A stretch of DNA of 41,226 nucleotides from Candidatus Stercoripulliclostridium merdipullorum (GTDB lineage Bacteria; Bacillota; Clostridia; Christensenellales; DTU072): positions 1-41,226 of the forward strand of contig DVOH01000046.1 of assembly GCA_018713745.1 (NCBI GenBank), given 5' to 3'. This document shows positions 17,636 to 25,644 of the stretch, in pieces (positions within the stretch are counted from its first letter, which is position 1; the number at the start of each line of letters is the position of its first letter). The translations under genes were made by a program, and so were the position numbers. The notes under the pieces were generated by a model. It was not told where the DNA came from, did no database searches, and saw nothing but the letters and a program-made list of their open reading frames with translations.

Positions 17636-19894
17636 TTATCGGGGGATAAAGATTTTTCCGACCAGAACGCTGGCATCGTCGCGCTCTTTGCCCGCTTCTC
17701 GTACCGTCGCTTCCATCACCGTTGCCGCAACTTCGTCGGGATTGCCGCTGCGAACGTTGCCGAGGAGTTCGATCAGTTTTTCCCTGCCGAGTACGTCGAT
17801 CACGCCGTCCGACACCATGACAATAAACGTATTGGGAAACAATCTCCTGCGTTCGGTGACCGCTTCGACTTCTTCCAGGATCCCGATCGGCAAACTGTCC
17901 GACTCCACCACGTCCACCAATCCTTTGCGGACGATAAAACTTTCCCGACCGCCGACTTTGATAAATTCGGCACTGCCCGTAACGGTGTCGATGACGGCTA
18001 TGTCGACGGCATTAAACTCTTCTTTCGAGCGGAGCGACAACAGACGCCCCACCGCCGACACTACCGTCATGTGATCGAATCCCGCACGGTAAAAATGTTC
18101 GATCAGCCCCAGCGCATAACCGCTGTTGCGATACGCCCCGTTCCCCGATCCCATCCCGTCCGAAAGCACCAACATTACCTTGCCGCCCTCCAATCGGATT
18201 GCCGACAGACGATCGCCGCTTGCCGCTTCGGGTTCGGCGGCAAGATTGCGCGCCCCGTAAACCACCGAATATACCGGCGCCTTGCCGAACTGCAACGCCG
18301 TATTTCCCTTGCCCGCTTCTTCCGCACGCACCAGCGTTACGCGGTTTTCAAACAATTCCATCACCGCTTGAACGGCGCGCTCGCGATCTCCGCTCGGAAC
18401 CGTTACGGTGATTTCGTCGGGCTTCTCCTTGCCGTAGACCACCGCTTCGCTCGCCACGATACTTGCCGCCTGCAACGCGGCAACGACTTTCTGCTCGGTT
18501 TCGTTGTCATAAACAAGCGGCGCTTTCATTTCCTCTTCCATTCCTTTCAATACCCGCTTCAGCCCTTCGAGTTGCGATGCAAGCATTTCTCTGCCTTCTT
18601 CGATGTGTGACTTGCGGATTTCGCCGTCGGCATATTGCTCCGCCGCTTCGTTGGTCGCCGTGATCAGCCCGTTGATGCGTTTACAGCGCGCCGACAAAAA
18701 CGGCGGCGTATCCAGAATCGTCGCTTTGCCCGTATCCATTGCCGCGGCAACCAGCTCGGACACCACGATGTCCGTCCCTTCTCCGCCCAGCGCTTTGCGG
18801 CACTGCTCTTCATAAGGACAGGGGTCGCAACACCTGCCGGCAACGACGCGGGTCAGGCGCGTGAGATCTTCTTTCCGATTGCACTCTCCCGCCTCGACGG
18901 ACAGAATATCGCCCATTTCGCCGAACACCGCGCCGAGTCGCCCGAGTTTTTCCCCCGCGCGCTGTCTTTCGCGGTTGACAACGCTTTTGGACGCGGTTTT
19001 TTGCCCGATATTGGCAACGCGCATCCTGATCCCTTCTTTGACCGAGGGCGGGATCAGGCATACCGCCGCGCTCCCGACAAAGGGTGCAATCAAGCCGAGG
19101 TACGGCGTCGCTTCCCCAAACAGATATCCCGCAACAAAAAAAGCCGCCGTCAGCGCAAACGGAACGGCGAGCAGCGATTTGCGGTCAAAAACAGCCGCCG
19201 CACAGCCGAACACGGCGCCGTAAGCCGTCAGCGCGGGATTGCCCGTTGCGATCCCGGCGCCGACGCCGAGCCCCGCACCGACAATCAATGCCGCCGACTG
19301 ACCGATCAGCAATGCCGCGGTCACGGCAAAGGCAACGACCAAGAAAAACGGTCTGAACCATCCGATTTCGATGGTTGCGATCCCGCCCAGCACGCCGATG
19401 GAAGCAATCAATGCGATCCGCTCCCCGTCGGTCGGCTGAAATGCCGCTTTCCGCACAAACAAAAAATACAAAACCGTGACAAAAGCATACAAAAAAAGCT
19501 GAGCAAACAACACCGATAGCGCCGCCCGCACGGCACCGTCGACGGTAACGGCGCCAAATACGATCACGGGGATTGCCGCGACGGCAAGGGTGATCTGCAC
19601 GGCGACAAGCCTGACGTTTTTCTTAAGACGATAATGGACAAAGTACAGCGCGCCCAGTCCGAGGCAAGGCACGGCGGCGATGACGGCGGTCTGCCAACCG
19701 AAGTCAACAAGCATCGCGGCGCCCAAAAACAGCGGATACAAAATCAACTGATTGCGGCGATTGTAAGCAAGCGCAAACAAAAACGGCACGGCAAACGCCC
19801 TGATCCCCGTCCTGCGTTCGAGAAAGAGCAGATAACAAAACAACACAAAGGCTGCGGCGTAGCCCGCCACTGCAATCGGTGCGACCTTTTTCAT
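17636..19894 (-). CDS. spoIIE: Stage II sporulation protein E (membrane PP2C phosphatase)
   Basis: The 752-aa protein has about ten N-terminal membrane helices (about 5-290), a central helical regulatory region with a Cys cluster (CCDPCPYEEQC, about 365) and a C-terminal PP2C-type phosphatase (about 530-752). The metal-binding motifs LVLSDGMGSG and VSDGVIDVLG are present. SpoIIE dephosphorylates SpoIIAA to activate sigma-F in the forespore and acts at the asymmetric septum, so the organism probably sporulates or descends from spore formers. No ribosome site is visible: the 60 nt upstream are a pyrimidine tract followed by a small hairpin whose arm ends just before the ATG. The gene lies 61 nt after lepB. 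Length is slightly below Bacillus SpoIIE (about 827 aa). Confidence 0.93.
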   Translation of the reverse strand: MKKVAPIAVAGYAAAFVLFCYLLFLERRTGIRAFAVPFLFALAYNRRNQLILYPLFLGAAMLVDFGWQTAVIAAVPCLGLGALYFVHYRLKKNVRLVAVQITLAVAAIPVIVFGAVTVDGAVRAALSVLFAQLFLYAFVTVLYFLFVRKAAFQPTDGERIALIASIGVLGGIATIEIGWFRPFFLVVAFAVTAALLIGQSAALIVGAGLGVGAGIATGNPALTAYGAVFGCAAAVFDRKSLLAVPFALTAAFFVAGYLFGEATPYLGLIAPFVGSAAVCLIPPSVKEGIRMRVANIGQKTASKSVVNRERQRAGEKLGRLGAVFGEMGDILSVEAGECNRKEDLTRLTRVVAGRCCDPCPYEEQCRKALGGEGTDIVVSELVAAAMDTGKATILDTPPFLSARCKRINGLITATNEAAEQYADGEIRKSHIEEGREMLASQLEGLKRVLKGMEEEMKAPLVYDNETEQKVVAALQAASIVASEAVVYGKEKPDEITVTVPSGDRERAVQAVMELFENRVTLVRAEEAGKGNTALQFGKAPVYSVVYGARNLAAEPEAASGDRLSAIRLEGGKVMLVLSDGMGSGNGAYRNSGYALGLIEHFYRAGFDHMTVVSAVGRLLSLRSKEEFNAVDIAVIDTVTGSAEFIKVGGRESFIVRKGLVDVVESDSLPIGILEEVEAVTERRRLFPNTFIVMVSDGVIDVLGREKLIELLGNVRSGNPDEVAATVMEATVREAGKERDDASVLVGKIFIPR

Positions 19895-19955
19895 TGCTAT
19901 ACGATAGCACGGAAAGGAGGTCGGAAAAGGGAAGATCGGGGAGAAAAAAGGGAGG
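19895..19955 (-). promoter_or_regulatory. Pyrimidine tract and start-codon hairpin before spoIIE
   Basis: Read on the minus strand, about 43 nt are almost only C and T, with CCTCC twice. The hairpin TGCTAT-CGT-ATAGCA then ends at the base before the spoIIE ATG. There is no AGGAGG-like site. CCTCC is complementary to ribosome sites. Translation of spoIIE may be weak, coupled or structure-controlled. This is inference. Confidence 0.3.
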
Positions 19956-20513
19956 TTATGACTTAATTCGTTTGATTGCTTCTATATCGAACTCTCCGTT
20001 GCCGATGCGATAGCGCAACAGAACTCTGCCGAGAATACTGTCGGTCGAACCCAATTCGCCGTTGCGGCTGTCCGAAGACTCGCCTCGATTGTCGCCGAGA
20101 TAATAGAATTTTCCTTCGGGCACGGTGACGGGAGCGCGTTCTTCGTTCATGAGATTTTCGGGGTGGAGATACGGTTCGATCAGCTTTTCGCCGTTGCGGT
20201 AGACATAGAATACGCCGTCCGCTTCGCGGCGGATTTCGATGGTGTCGCCGGGAAGCCCGATGATGCGTTTGACATAATAGCGCTCGTTGCCGTTGCCGTC
20301 CGTCTTGTGGGTATTGAAAATCACGACGTCGCCGAAGCGGTACTCCCCGCGCTTATAAACAAGAAGCTTGTCTCCGTCGTAAAGGGTGTTGTTCATCGAC
20401 GGTCCCGACACGGGAATCGTAAAAAACAGATAATTGCTGACCCCGTACGCCAACACCACGCAGACGATGACGAACAGGATATCGATCAGAACGGTTTTGA
20501 GTTTGCGGTTCAT
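19956..20513 (-). CDS. lepB: Signal peptidase I
   Basis: The 185-aa, single-helix (about 8-30) type I signal peptidase of the Gram-positive SipS size class cuts signal peptides of Sec-exported proteins on the outer face of the membrane. The catalytic dyad is visible: S39 in SGPSMNNTL and K82 in YYVKRIIGLPGD. Box E, GDNRGESSDSR, is intact. The ATG follows the stop codon of the upstream hydrolase-like gene directly (0 nt gap) with no separate ribosome site, so translation probably reinitiates. Several of the exported proteins in this window are likely substrates. A second, housekeeping copy may exist elsewhere. Confidence 0.95.
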   Translation of the reverse strand: MNRKLKTVLIDILFVIVCVVLAYGVSNYLFFTIPVSGPSMNNTLYDGDKLLVYKRGEYRFGDVVIFNTHKTDGNGNERYYVKRIIGLPGDTIEIRREADGVFYVYRNGEKLIEPYLHPENLMNEERAPVTVPEGKFYYLGDNRGESSDSRNGELGSTDSILGRVLLRYRIGNGEFDIEAIKRIKS

Positions 20514-22142
20514 CTATACAAATAATACGTTGCCGAGCGCAACATCTCCTTTGATTTCGACCGAACGCACGTCCTTCCAGCCGACGAGCGGCATCATTCT
20601 GCCGTCCTTGAAATCGGAGGAGCGAAATCGGACACCCTTAAACATTCCTTTGGTATCCGAAACAAAACAGTTTGCGGTATACGCCGTAATGCCTGCGGGC
20701 GTAAGGCGTTCGAGCGTGACCGAAACTTCTTTGTCGGACGCGGCAAAAAAGTCCATCTGCAGGAATGCCGTTTCGGCGATACTTCCCGTGTCGACGCGAT
20801 ACGTCTTGAGTCCTCCTTCCGAATACAGTCCGTCCGGGCCGTCGGAGGGATGCACAATCCTTAGTCGGGGGACAAACAGCACCGGCGCTTCGCTTCCTTC
20901 GACAAAAGGATCCGTCCCCTGCGAAGCCGCATAAACGACGCGCGGCGGTGTTTTGGGCTCGGCGCGCACCGACATTCCGCCGAGTGCGGCATACTCGACC
21001 AGCGACGACAGCGTCAGCCCCCCCGCGTAATGCACGTTGGCAAACGTAAACAAAGGAGCGTCGGCGTCGTTGATTTCGGGCGAAGCCAGATACTGATTGT
21101 AGGATATGCCGATGCCGTCCTGTTTATGCCAGTCGCGCAGGCGGTGGTTGAACATGCCCGTGCTGTAATAAATATCGACCTTTTCGATGATCATTGCGGG
21201 ATCGCAGTCGACGTCGATATACACTTTGCCGTCCTCACTGACGCGCACCGCAACCGCAGGGCACGTCGGCAGCATCCCTTCTCCGAAGAGATTGCGAAGC
21301 CAAAGACACAGCGAACAAAACGCGTCGGCATCGATATATTCCCCCGCCATCGGGCTGAACACCGTCGTGATATAGCCGGAAGGAAGCAATGCGGCAAGAT
21401 TGTTGACGCGATCGACGTCGGCGATTTTGCTGTTGGTCCCGACCGCGAGAAAAACCGGAACGTCGACGTGCTTGGCGTACGCAACCGAAGCAACGCCCGT
21501 CAGCCAACACATCCGTTCGTCGTCGATTTCAAACTCTTTTTCTTCTCCGTACTTGTTCAGGCGGATATATTCGCGGTAGCCCGCGCCGTTGACGGCGGCA
21601 ATCCCTTTGACCGCCGCGCCCGACCCTGCCGCCTGCATCGCAACTTCGACGGCGTCACCCAACCCGACCAGGCACGGCACACCGTAGTCATACCCTTCGG
21701 ACGCTGCAAGAAAAGCCAGCGTTCGCTTCAGAATGACGGTGTAAAGATACTGAGAAGTCTGCAACGCCGTCGGCATCACTTTTTGCAGATGTTCGCCCGC
21801 TCGGTCGTAAAACCCGTATTCCAGTGCAGGCGGAAACACCGTCCCGTCCAAGCCCGAAAGATCGGGTAAAACCACGCAGAATCCCTCTGCGACCAGCCGT
21901 TCCGTAAACGTGCGGTCGGGAATCCGATGATATTCGGGGACAACGACAAGCGTCCCCGCGACATCTCCGCGGGGTTTGAAAATCCGCACCGATACCCGAA
22001 CGGTATCGCCCGTTGCGGGATATGCGTTGATCAGATAGCGCGCCCGACCCTCGTCTTGTTCGACGATCTCGGCGGCGAAATCGCCTGCCGAGGGATCGTG
22101 ATTTTGCCAGATGGTCTGGGGCAACAGTACTTTATATTCCAT
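20514..22142 (-). CDS. Alpha/beta-hydrolase-fold protein lacking a visible catalytic triad
   Basis: The 542-aa protein has no signal peptide. Residues 1-290 resemble an alpha/beta hydrolase or acyl-peptidase/esterase fold (LVVVPEYHRIP, then a conserved VVLPDLSG strand-turn). The nucleophile elbow, expected as G-x-S-x-G, reads G160-L-G162-D-A164, so the serine is missing. The segment where the His should lie (SPMAGEYIDADAF) has no His. The C-terminal half (about 300-542) is beta-rich and resembles the accessory jelly-roll of such esterases. It could be a catalytically dead binding protein or use other residues. It lies 11 nt after the P-ATPase gene and abuts lepB, so all three are probably co-transcribed. 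No ribosome site is visible at the ATG. Confidence 0.7.
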   Translation of the reverse strand: MEYKVLLPQTIWQNHDPSAGDFAAEIVEQDEGRARYLINAYPATGDTVRVSVRIFKPRGDVAGTLVVVPEYHRIPDRTFTERLVAEGFCVVLPDLSGLDGTVFPPALEYGFYDRAGEHLQKVMPTALQTSQYLYTVILKRTLAFLAASEGYDYGVPCLVGLGDAVEVAMQAAGSGAAVKGIAAVNGAGYREYIRLNKYGEEKEFEIDDERMCWLTGVASVAYAKHVDVPVFLAVGTNSKIADVDRVNNLAALLPSGYITTVFSPMAGEYIDADAFCSLCLWLRNLFGEGMLPTCPAVAVRVSEDGKVYIDVDCDPAMIIEKVDIYYSTGMFNHRLRDWHKQDGIGISYNQYLASPEINDADAPLFTFANVHYAGGLTLSSLVEYAALGGMSVRAEPKTPPRVVYAASQGTDPFVEGSEAPVLFVPRLRIVHPSDGPDGLYSEGGLKTYRVDTGSIAETAFLQMDFFAASDKEVSVTLERLTPAGITAYTANCFVSDTKGMFKGVRFRSSDFKDGRMMPLVGWKDVRSVEIKGDVALGNVLFV

Positions 22143-22153
22143 AGACAGGATCG

Positions 22154-24847
22154 TTACTTGTTATTTGCTTTGCCTTGTCTGCGATCGACGGCGCGCTCCA
22201 AGACTTTCTGAAGCTCCACCATCGGGATAATAAACAGCGAAGTAGCAAGAGCAATCGCCCATTCCGTTCCGCTCAGCATCGCCGCGTCGAACAAGGTTTC
22301 GCCGACACCGGGGATCACCAAGACCAAGACGACCAGAACGATTCCGATAATAAAGGAAATGTTGAGGAACTTGTTGGTAAAGGGGTTTTTGGAGAAGAGG
22401 CTGCCCTTTTGCGAACGCAGATTGTAGGAGTGGAACAGCTGAATCATGCACAGCGTGACAAACGCCATCGTCATGGCAACCGAATGATCTGCAATGCCTT
22501 CGGGCAGGACGTAGTAGCCGATGCAAAACGACGTCATAACGAGTGCGGTTTGCATAAAGCCCTGAATGAAGATGTCGCGCCCCGTCTTGCCGGCAAACAA
22601 ACTGCTGCCGGACTTGCGGGGAGGATCGTTCATGATGTTGGCTTCCGCCGCTTCGGTGCCGAGCGCAAGTGCGGGGAGAGAGTCGGTGACCAGGTTGACC
22701 CAAAGGATCATAACGGGGGTCAGGAAGTCGACGTTGAGGAAAACCGTTGCGATAAACAGGCAAAGGACTTCCGCGATGTTGGCGGACAAGAGGTACTGCA
22801 CCGCCTTTTTGATGTTGCTGTAAACTTTGCGCCCTTCTTCGACGGCGCTGACGATGGTTGCGAAGTTGTCGTCGGCAAGCACCATATCGCTTGCGCCCTT
22901 GCTGACGTCCGTCCCCGTAATGCCCATCCCGACGCCGATATCTGCCGTCTTGATGCTCGGGGCGTCGTTGACGCCGTCCCCCGTCATGGCGACAATCTTG
23001 CCTGCCGCCTTAAACGCCTTAACGATACGAACTTTGTTTTCGGGACTGACGCGCGCGAACACGCGGTAGTCCGACAAGTGCTCCATAAATTCGGCATCGC
23101 TCAGCTTGTCCAGTTCGGCACCCGTAATGACGAGCTTGCCTTCTTCGAGAATGCCGATTTCGGATGCGATGGCAGCCGCCGTATCCTTGTGGTCGCCCGT
23201 GATCATGATCGCGGTCATCCCCGCCTTTTTGCAAACTCGAACGGCGTCTTTGACTTCGGGACGCGGAGGATCGATCATGCCGACCAGCCCGACAAACACC
23301 ATGTCGCTTTCGACTTGTTCGCAGTCGTTGTCTTCGGGCTTGATCGCCGCCGCCAGAACGCGCAAGGCTTTGCTTGCCATTGCGTGGTTGGCGTTGCGGA
23401 CCGCCTCGACGTCGTCTGCCGTGATCGGGCGGACGCTGTCGCCGATCAGAATGCGGTTGCACCGCTCCAGCAACAGATCGGGTGCGCCTTTGATGTGACC
23501 GATCGCTTTGCCGTCTACCGTGTTGATCGTTGCCATCCGCTTGCGGACGGAGTCAAACGGGTTTTCGGCAATGCGCGGATAAAGCTCGTTCAATCCCGTT
23601 TTGCCGATATCCCGGGCATAAGCAACCAGTGCCGTTTCGGTGGGATCGCCCATCAGTTTGCCTTCCGCTTCGACGGTATCGTTGCACAATGCCATCGTGC
23701 GCACCAACGTTTCGGCAGAAACGCTTTCGGCAGGTTCGGCGCCCGCCGCATACAGCCCGGTTTCGGGCGTGTAAAGCTCTTTGACCGTCATTTGATTGAG
23801 CGTCAGCGTGCCCGTTTTGTCCGAACAGATGATTTCGCAGCAGCCAAGCGTTTCGACCGCGGGCAGATTGCGCACGATCGCTTTGCGCTCGCTCATCCGC
23901 TGTACCCCGATTGCCAAGACGATCGTTACTACCGCCGGCAATCCTTCGGGAATCGCCGCTACGGCAATCGCTACCGCCGTCATAAACGCGTCCATGATCA
24001 GATCGACAACGCTTTCGTCCCCGCCGCCCGTCACGCCGCGGATGACCGCCGCGGCAAAGATCACCGCTGCGATCGCAAGCACGATAACGCTGAGCATCTT
24101 TGCCGTCTTGGCAAGCTGTACCTGAAGGGGCGTCTTGCCCGCTTCGCCTTCGTTGAGCATCGTGGCGATTTTGCCGACTTCGGTCTTCATGCCCGTCGCA
24201 ACGACGACGCCCTGCCCTCTGCCGTAACTGATTACGCCCGAACTGTAACACATATTGCCGCGGTCACCGAGCGGAGCGTCCTCGCGGTCGATCACCTCGA
24301 TTCCTTTTTCGCTCGGGACGGATTCGCCCGTGAGCGCAGCCTCTTCCACTTTCAGGCTCGCCGCTTCAAACAGCCGAATGTCCGCCGGCACGATGTCGCC
24401 CGCTTCCAGCACAACGACGTCGCCCACCACGATGTCTTCGCTTTTGATTTTGGTCAGCGTTCCGTCGCGGATGACTTTGGCGTACGGCTTGTTGAGATTT
24501 TTGAGCGCGTCCATCGCCGCTTCCGCTTTGTTCTCCTGTACCAGCCCGATCACCGCGTTGATGATGACGATCAGCAGAATCAGCGCGCTGTCCACCAGCT
24601 CGGCATAGTTTTGTTCGACGATCGTCAAGATCCCCGAAATCAGCGCCGCCGCCAACAGAACCAGGATCATTACGTCTTTCATCTGATCGATGAATTTCAA
24701 GAACATCGACCTCTTTTTGGCGCCTTGCAAGGCATTTTTTCCGTCCTGCTCCAGGCGGATTTTTGCCTCCGCTTCGGTCAAACCTTTTCGGTCGGACCGC
24801 ACTGCGGTCAGAACATCTTCGATCGGTTGGGCGTGAAACGGTTTCAT
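22154..24847 (-). CDS. P-type Ca2+-transporting ATPase (PIIA, PacL/PMR1-like)
   Basis: The 897-aa pump has N-terminal cation-ATPase, A, P and N domains and ten predicted membrane helices. Visible motifs are TGES (actuator), PEGLP in TM4 (calcium-pump type), phosphorylated D343 in DKTGT, TGDGVNDAPS, and a C-terminal six-helix bundle with VNLVTDSLPALALG. It would export Ca2+ (perhaps Mn2+) using ATP. AAGGAG (24858-24853) lies 5 nt before the ATG. It starts 89 nt after the cohesin-like lipoprotein gene and heads the run with the hydrolase-like protein and lepB. Secreted dockerin and M6 proteins upstream bind Ca2+, but a functional link is only a suggestion. Confidence 0.95.
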   Translation of the reverse strand: MKPFHAQPIEDVLTAVRSDRKGLTEAEAKIRLEQDGKNALQGAKKRSMFLKFIDQMKDVMILVLLAAALISGILTIVEQNYAELVDSALILLIVIINAVIGLVQENKAEAAMDALKNLNKPYAKVIRDGTLTKIKSEDIVVGDVVVLEAGDIVPADIRLFEAASLKVEEAALTGESVPSEKGIEVIDREDAPLGDRGNMCYSSGVISYGRGQGVVVATGMKTEVGKIATMLNEGEAGKTPLQVQLAKTAKMLSVIVLAIAAVIFAAAVIRGVTGGGDESVVDLIMDAFMTAVAIAVAAIPEGLPAVVTIVLAIGVQRMSERKAIVRNLPAVETLGCCEIICSDKTGTLTLNQMTVKELYTPETGLYAAGAEPAESVSAETLVRTMALCNDTVEAEGKLMGDPTETALVAYARDIGKTGLNELYPRIAENPFDSVRKRMATINTVDGKAIGHIKGAPDLLLERCNRILIGDSVRPITADDVEAVRNANHAMASKALRVLAAAIKPEDNDCEQVESDMVFVGLVGMIDPPRPEVKDAVRVCKKAGMTAIMITGDHKDTAAAIASEIGILEEGKLVITGAELDKLSDAEFMEHLSDYRVFARVSPENKVRIVKAFKAAGKIVAMTGDGVNDAPSIKTADIGVGMGITGTDVSKGASDMVLADDNFATIVSAVEEGRKVYSNIKKAVQYLLSANIAEVLCLFIATVFLNVDFLTPVMILWVNLVTDSLPALALGTEAAEANIMNDPPRKSGSSLFAGKTGRDIFIQGFMQTALVMTSFCIGYYVLPEGIADHSVAMTMAFVTLCMIQLFHSYNLRSQKGSLFSKNPFTNKFLNISFIIGIVLVVLVLVIPGVGETLFDAAMLSGTEWAIALATSLFIIPMVELQKVLERAVDRRQGKANNK

Positions 24848-24899
24848 TCTCTCTCCTTTCCTTATATAATGATGGGGGGATAATAATTTATGTTAACAT

Positions 24900-24914
24900 A
24901 ATTCCAGCGGAATT
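24900..24914. other. Short inverted repeat between lipoprotein and Ca2+-ATPase genes
   Basis: AATTCC-AGC-GGAATT is a 6-bp stem with a 3-nt loop, next to the palindrome ATGTTAACAT (24890-24899). Neither is followed by a T tract. They may be a weak terminator or an operator for the ATPase gene, and I cannot tell which. Confidence 0.3.
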
Positions 24915-24936
24915 GGAACCATATTTTACCAACTTT

Positions 24937-25644
24937 TTATGCGGGGAACTGCACCGACGAAGCGGGAACGGCAAGATCCCGCGTCCCGTCGGTCACCGAC
25001 GCGCTCTGAATCCGAACCGTCGTTCCGCCCGCACCTTCCAGCGTCAAACGCACCAGATCGCCGTCTTCCGCAAGGGGCGTATCGCCCTCGGGCGAATACA
25101 ACAAAATCGTCGTAACGGTGCCTTGGGTATGATAGCGCATTTCCCAATCGGGGCGGGCGTTGACTACGGACGCGACCGAAACGCCTTCGGCAACGACGAC
25201 CGAGAATCGTATCACATAAAGATTACCCGCCGCCGCAACGCTCCCAGCCGAAACGTTAAGCGTCTTTCCCGTCGCGCGCATACTCAGCCGGAACGGCGTG
25301 TCCGACGTTCCGCTCGCCTGTACGCGATAGGCAAACGTTGCGGTTTTGCCTTGATACGTCACCGTGATCGTTCCCGTTCGCCCCGCGACGGAAGTGTCGA
25401 ATCCGGATACCATTTCTTGCGTTACGGGTATCGTTGCGGTCGTTCTGTCGGTGTAGGTCACCAGAATTTTCGCCTTGGCGAAATCGATCTTTTGATCAAC
25501 GGCATAGACTTCTTCAAACGACCCGTCGATGATCTCGATCTTCGAAACCGTCTTTTGTTTTTCGGCGCAGGACGCCCCGGTCAATCCCGCAACCACAATC
25601 CCCGCGATCAGCAAGATTACAAGCAAAATCCGTCGCGCTTTCAT
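24937..25644 (-). CDS. Lipoprotein with Ig-like and cohesin-like domains
   Basis: The 235-aa protein has a signal peptide (1-25) ending in GASC, so C26 would be lipidated and the protein tethered to the outer membrane face. Residues about 33-112 form a bacterial Ig-like (Big_3-type) domain of the same kind as the repeats in the upstream protease (GFDTSVAGRTGTITVTYQGK). Residues about 115-235 form a beta-sandwich with cohesin features: an early FRLSMRATG strand, a central IRFSVVVAEGVSV strand, VTTILLYSPEG and a late LVRLTLEGA strand. Cohesins bind dockerins. The start ATG overlaps the stop of the dockerin-bearing protease gene (ATGA), so the two are made together. The cohesin call is by pattern, not a profile search. 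Confidence 0.6.
   Translation of the reverse strand: MKARRILLVILLIAGIVVAGLTGASCAEKQKTVSKIEIIDGSFEEVYAVDQKIDFAKAKILVTYTDRTTATIPVTQEMVSGFDTSVAGRTGTITVTYQGKTATFAYRVQASGTSDTPFRLSMRATGKTLNVSAGSVAAAGNLYVIRFSVVVAEGVSVASVVNARPDWEMRYHTQGTVTTILLYSPEGDTPLAEDGDLVRLTLEGAGGTTVRIQSASVTDGTRDLAVPASSVQFPA

Noticed and set aside
19910..19972. A plus-strand ribosome-site-like sequence (AAGGAGG, GGGAGG) before an ATG at 19959
   Set aside because: The ATG is followed by ACT and TAA, so no gene can follow. The purines are the complement of the spoIIE leader.
22175..24883. Very long open frames opposite real genes (for example plus strand 22175-24883, 15615-17558, 11897-13894 and minus strand 6713-8629)
   Set aside because: They lie antisense to genes with clear families, lack ribosome sites, and are rich in Arg/His/Asp as expected from the mirror of GC-rich codons.
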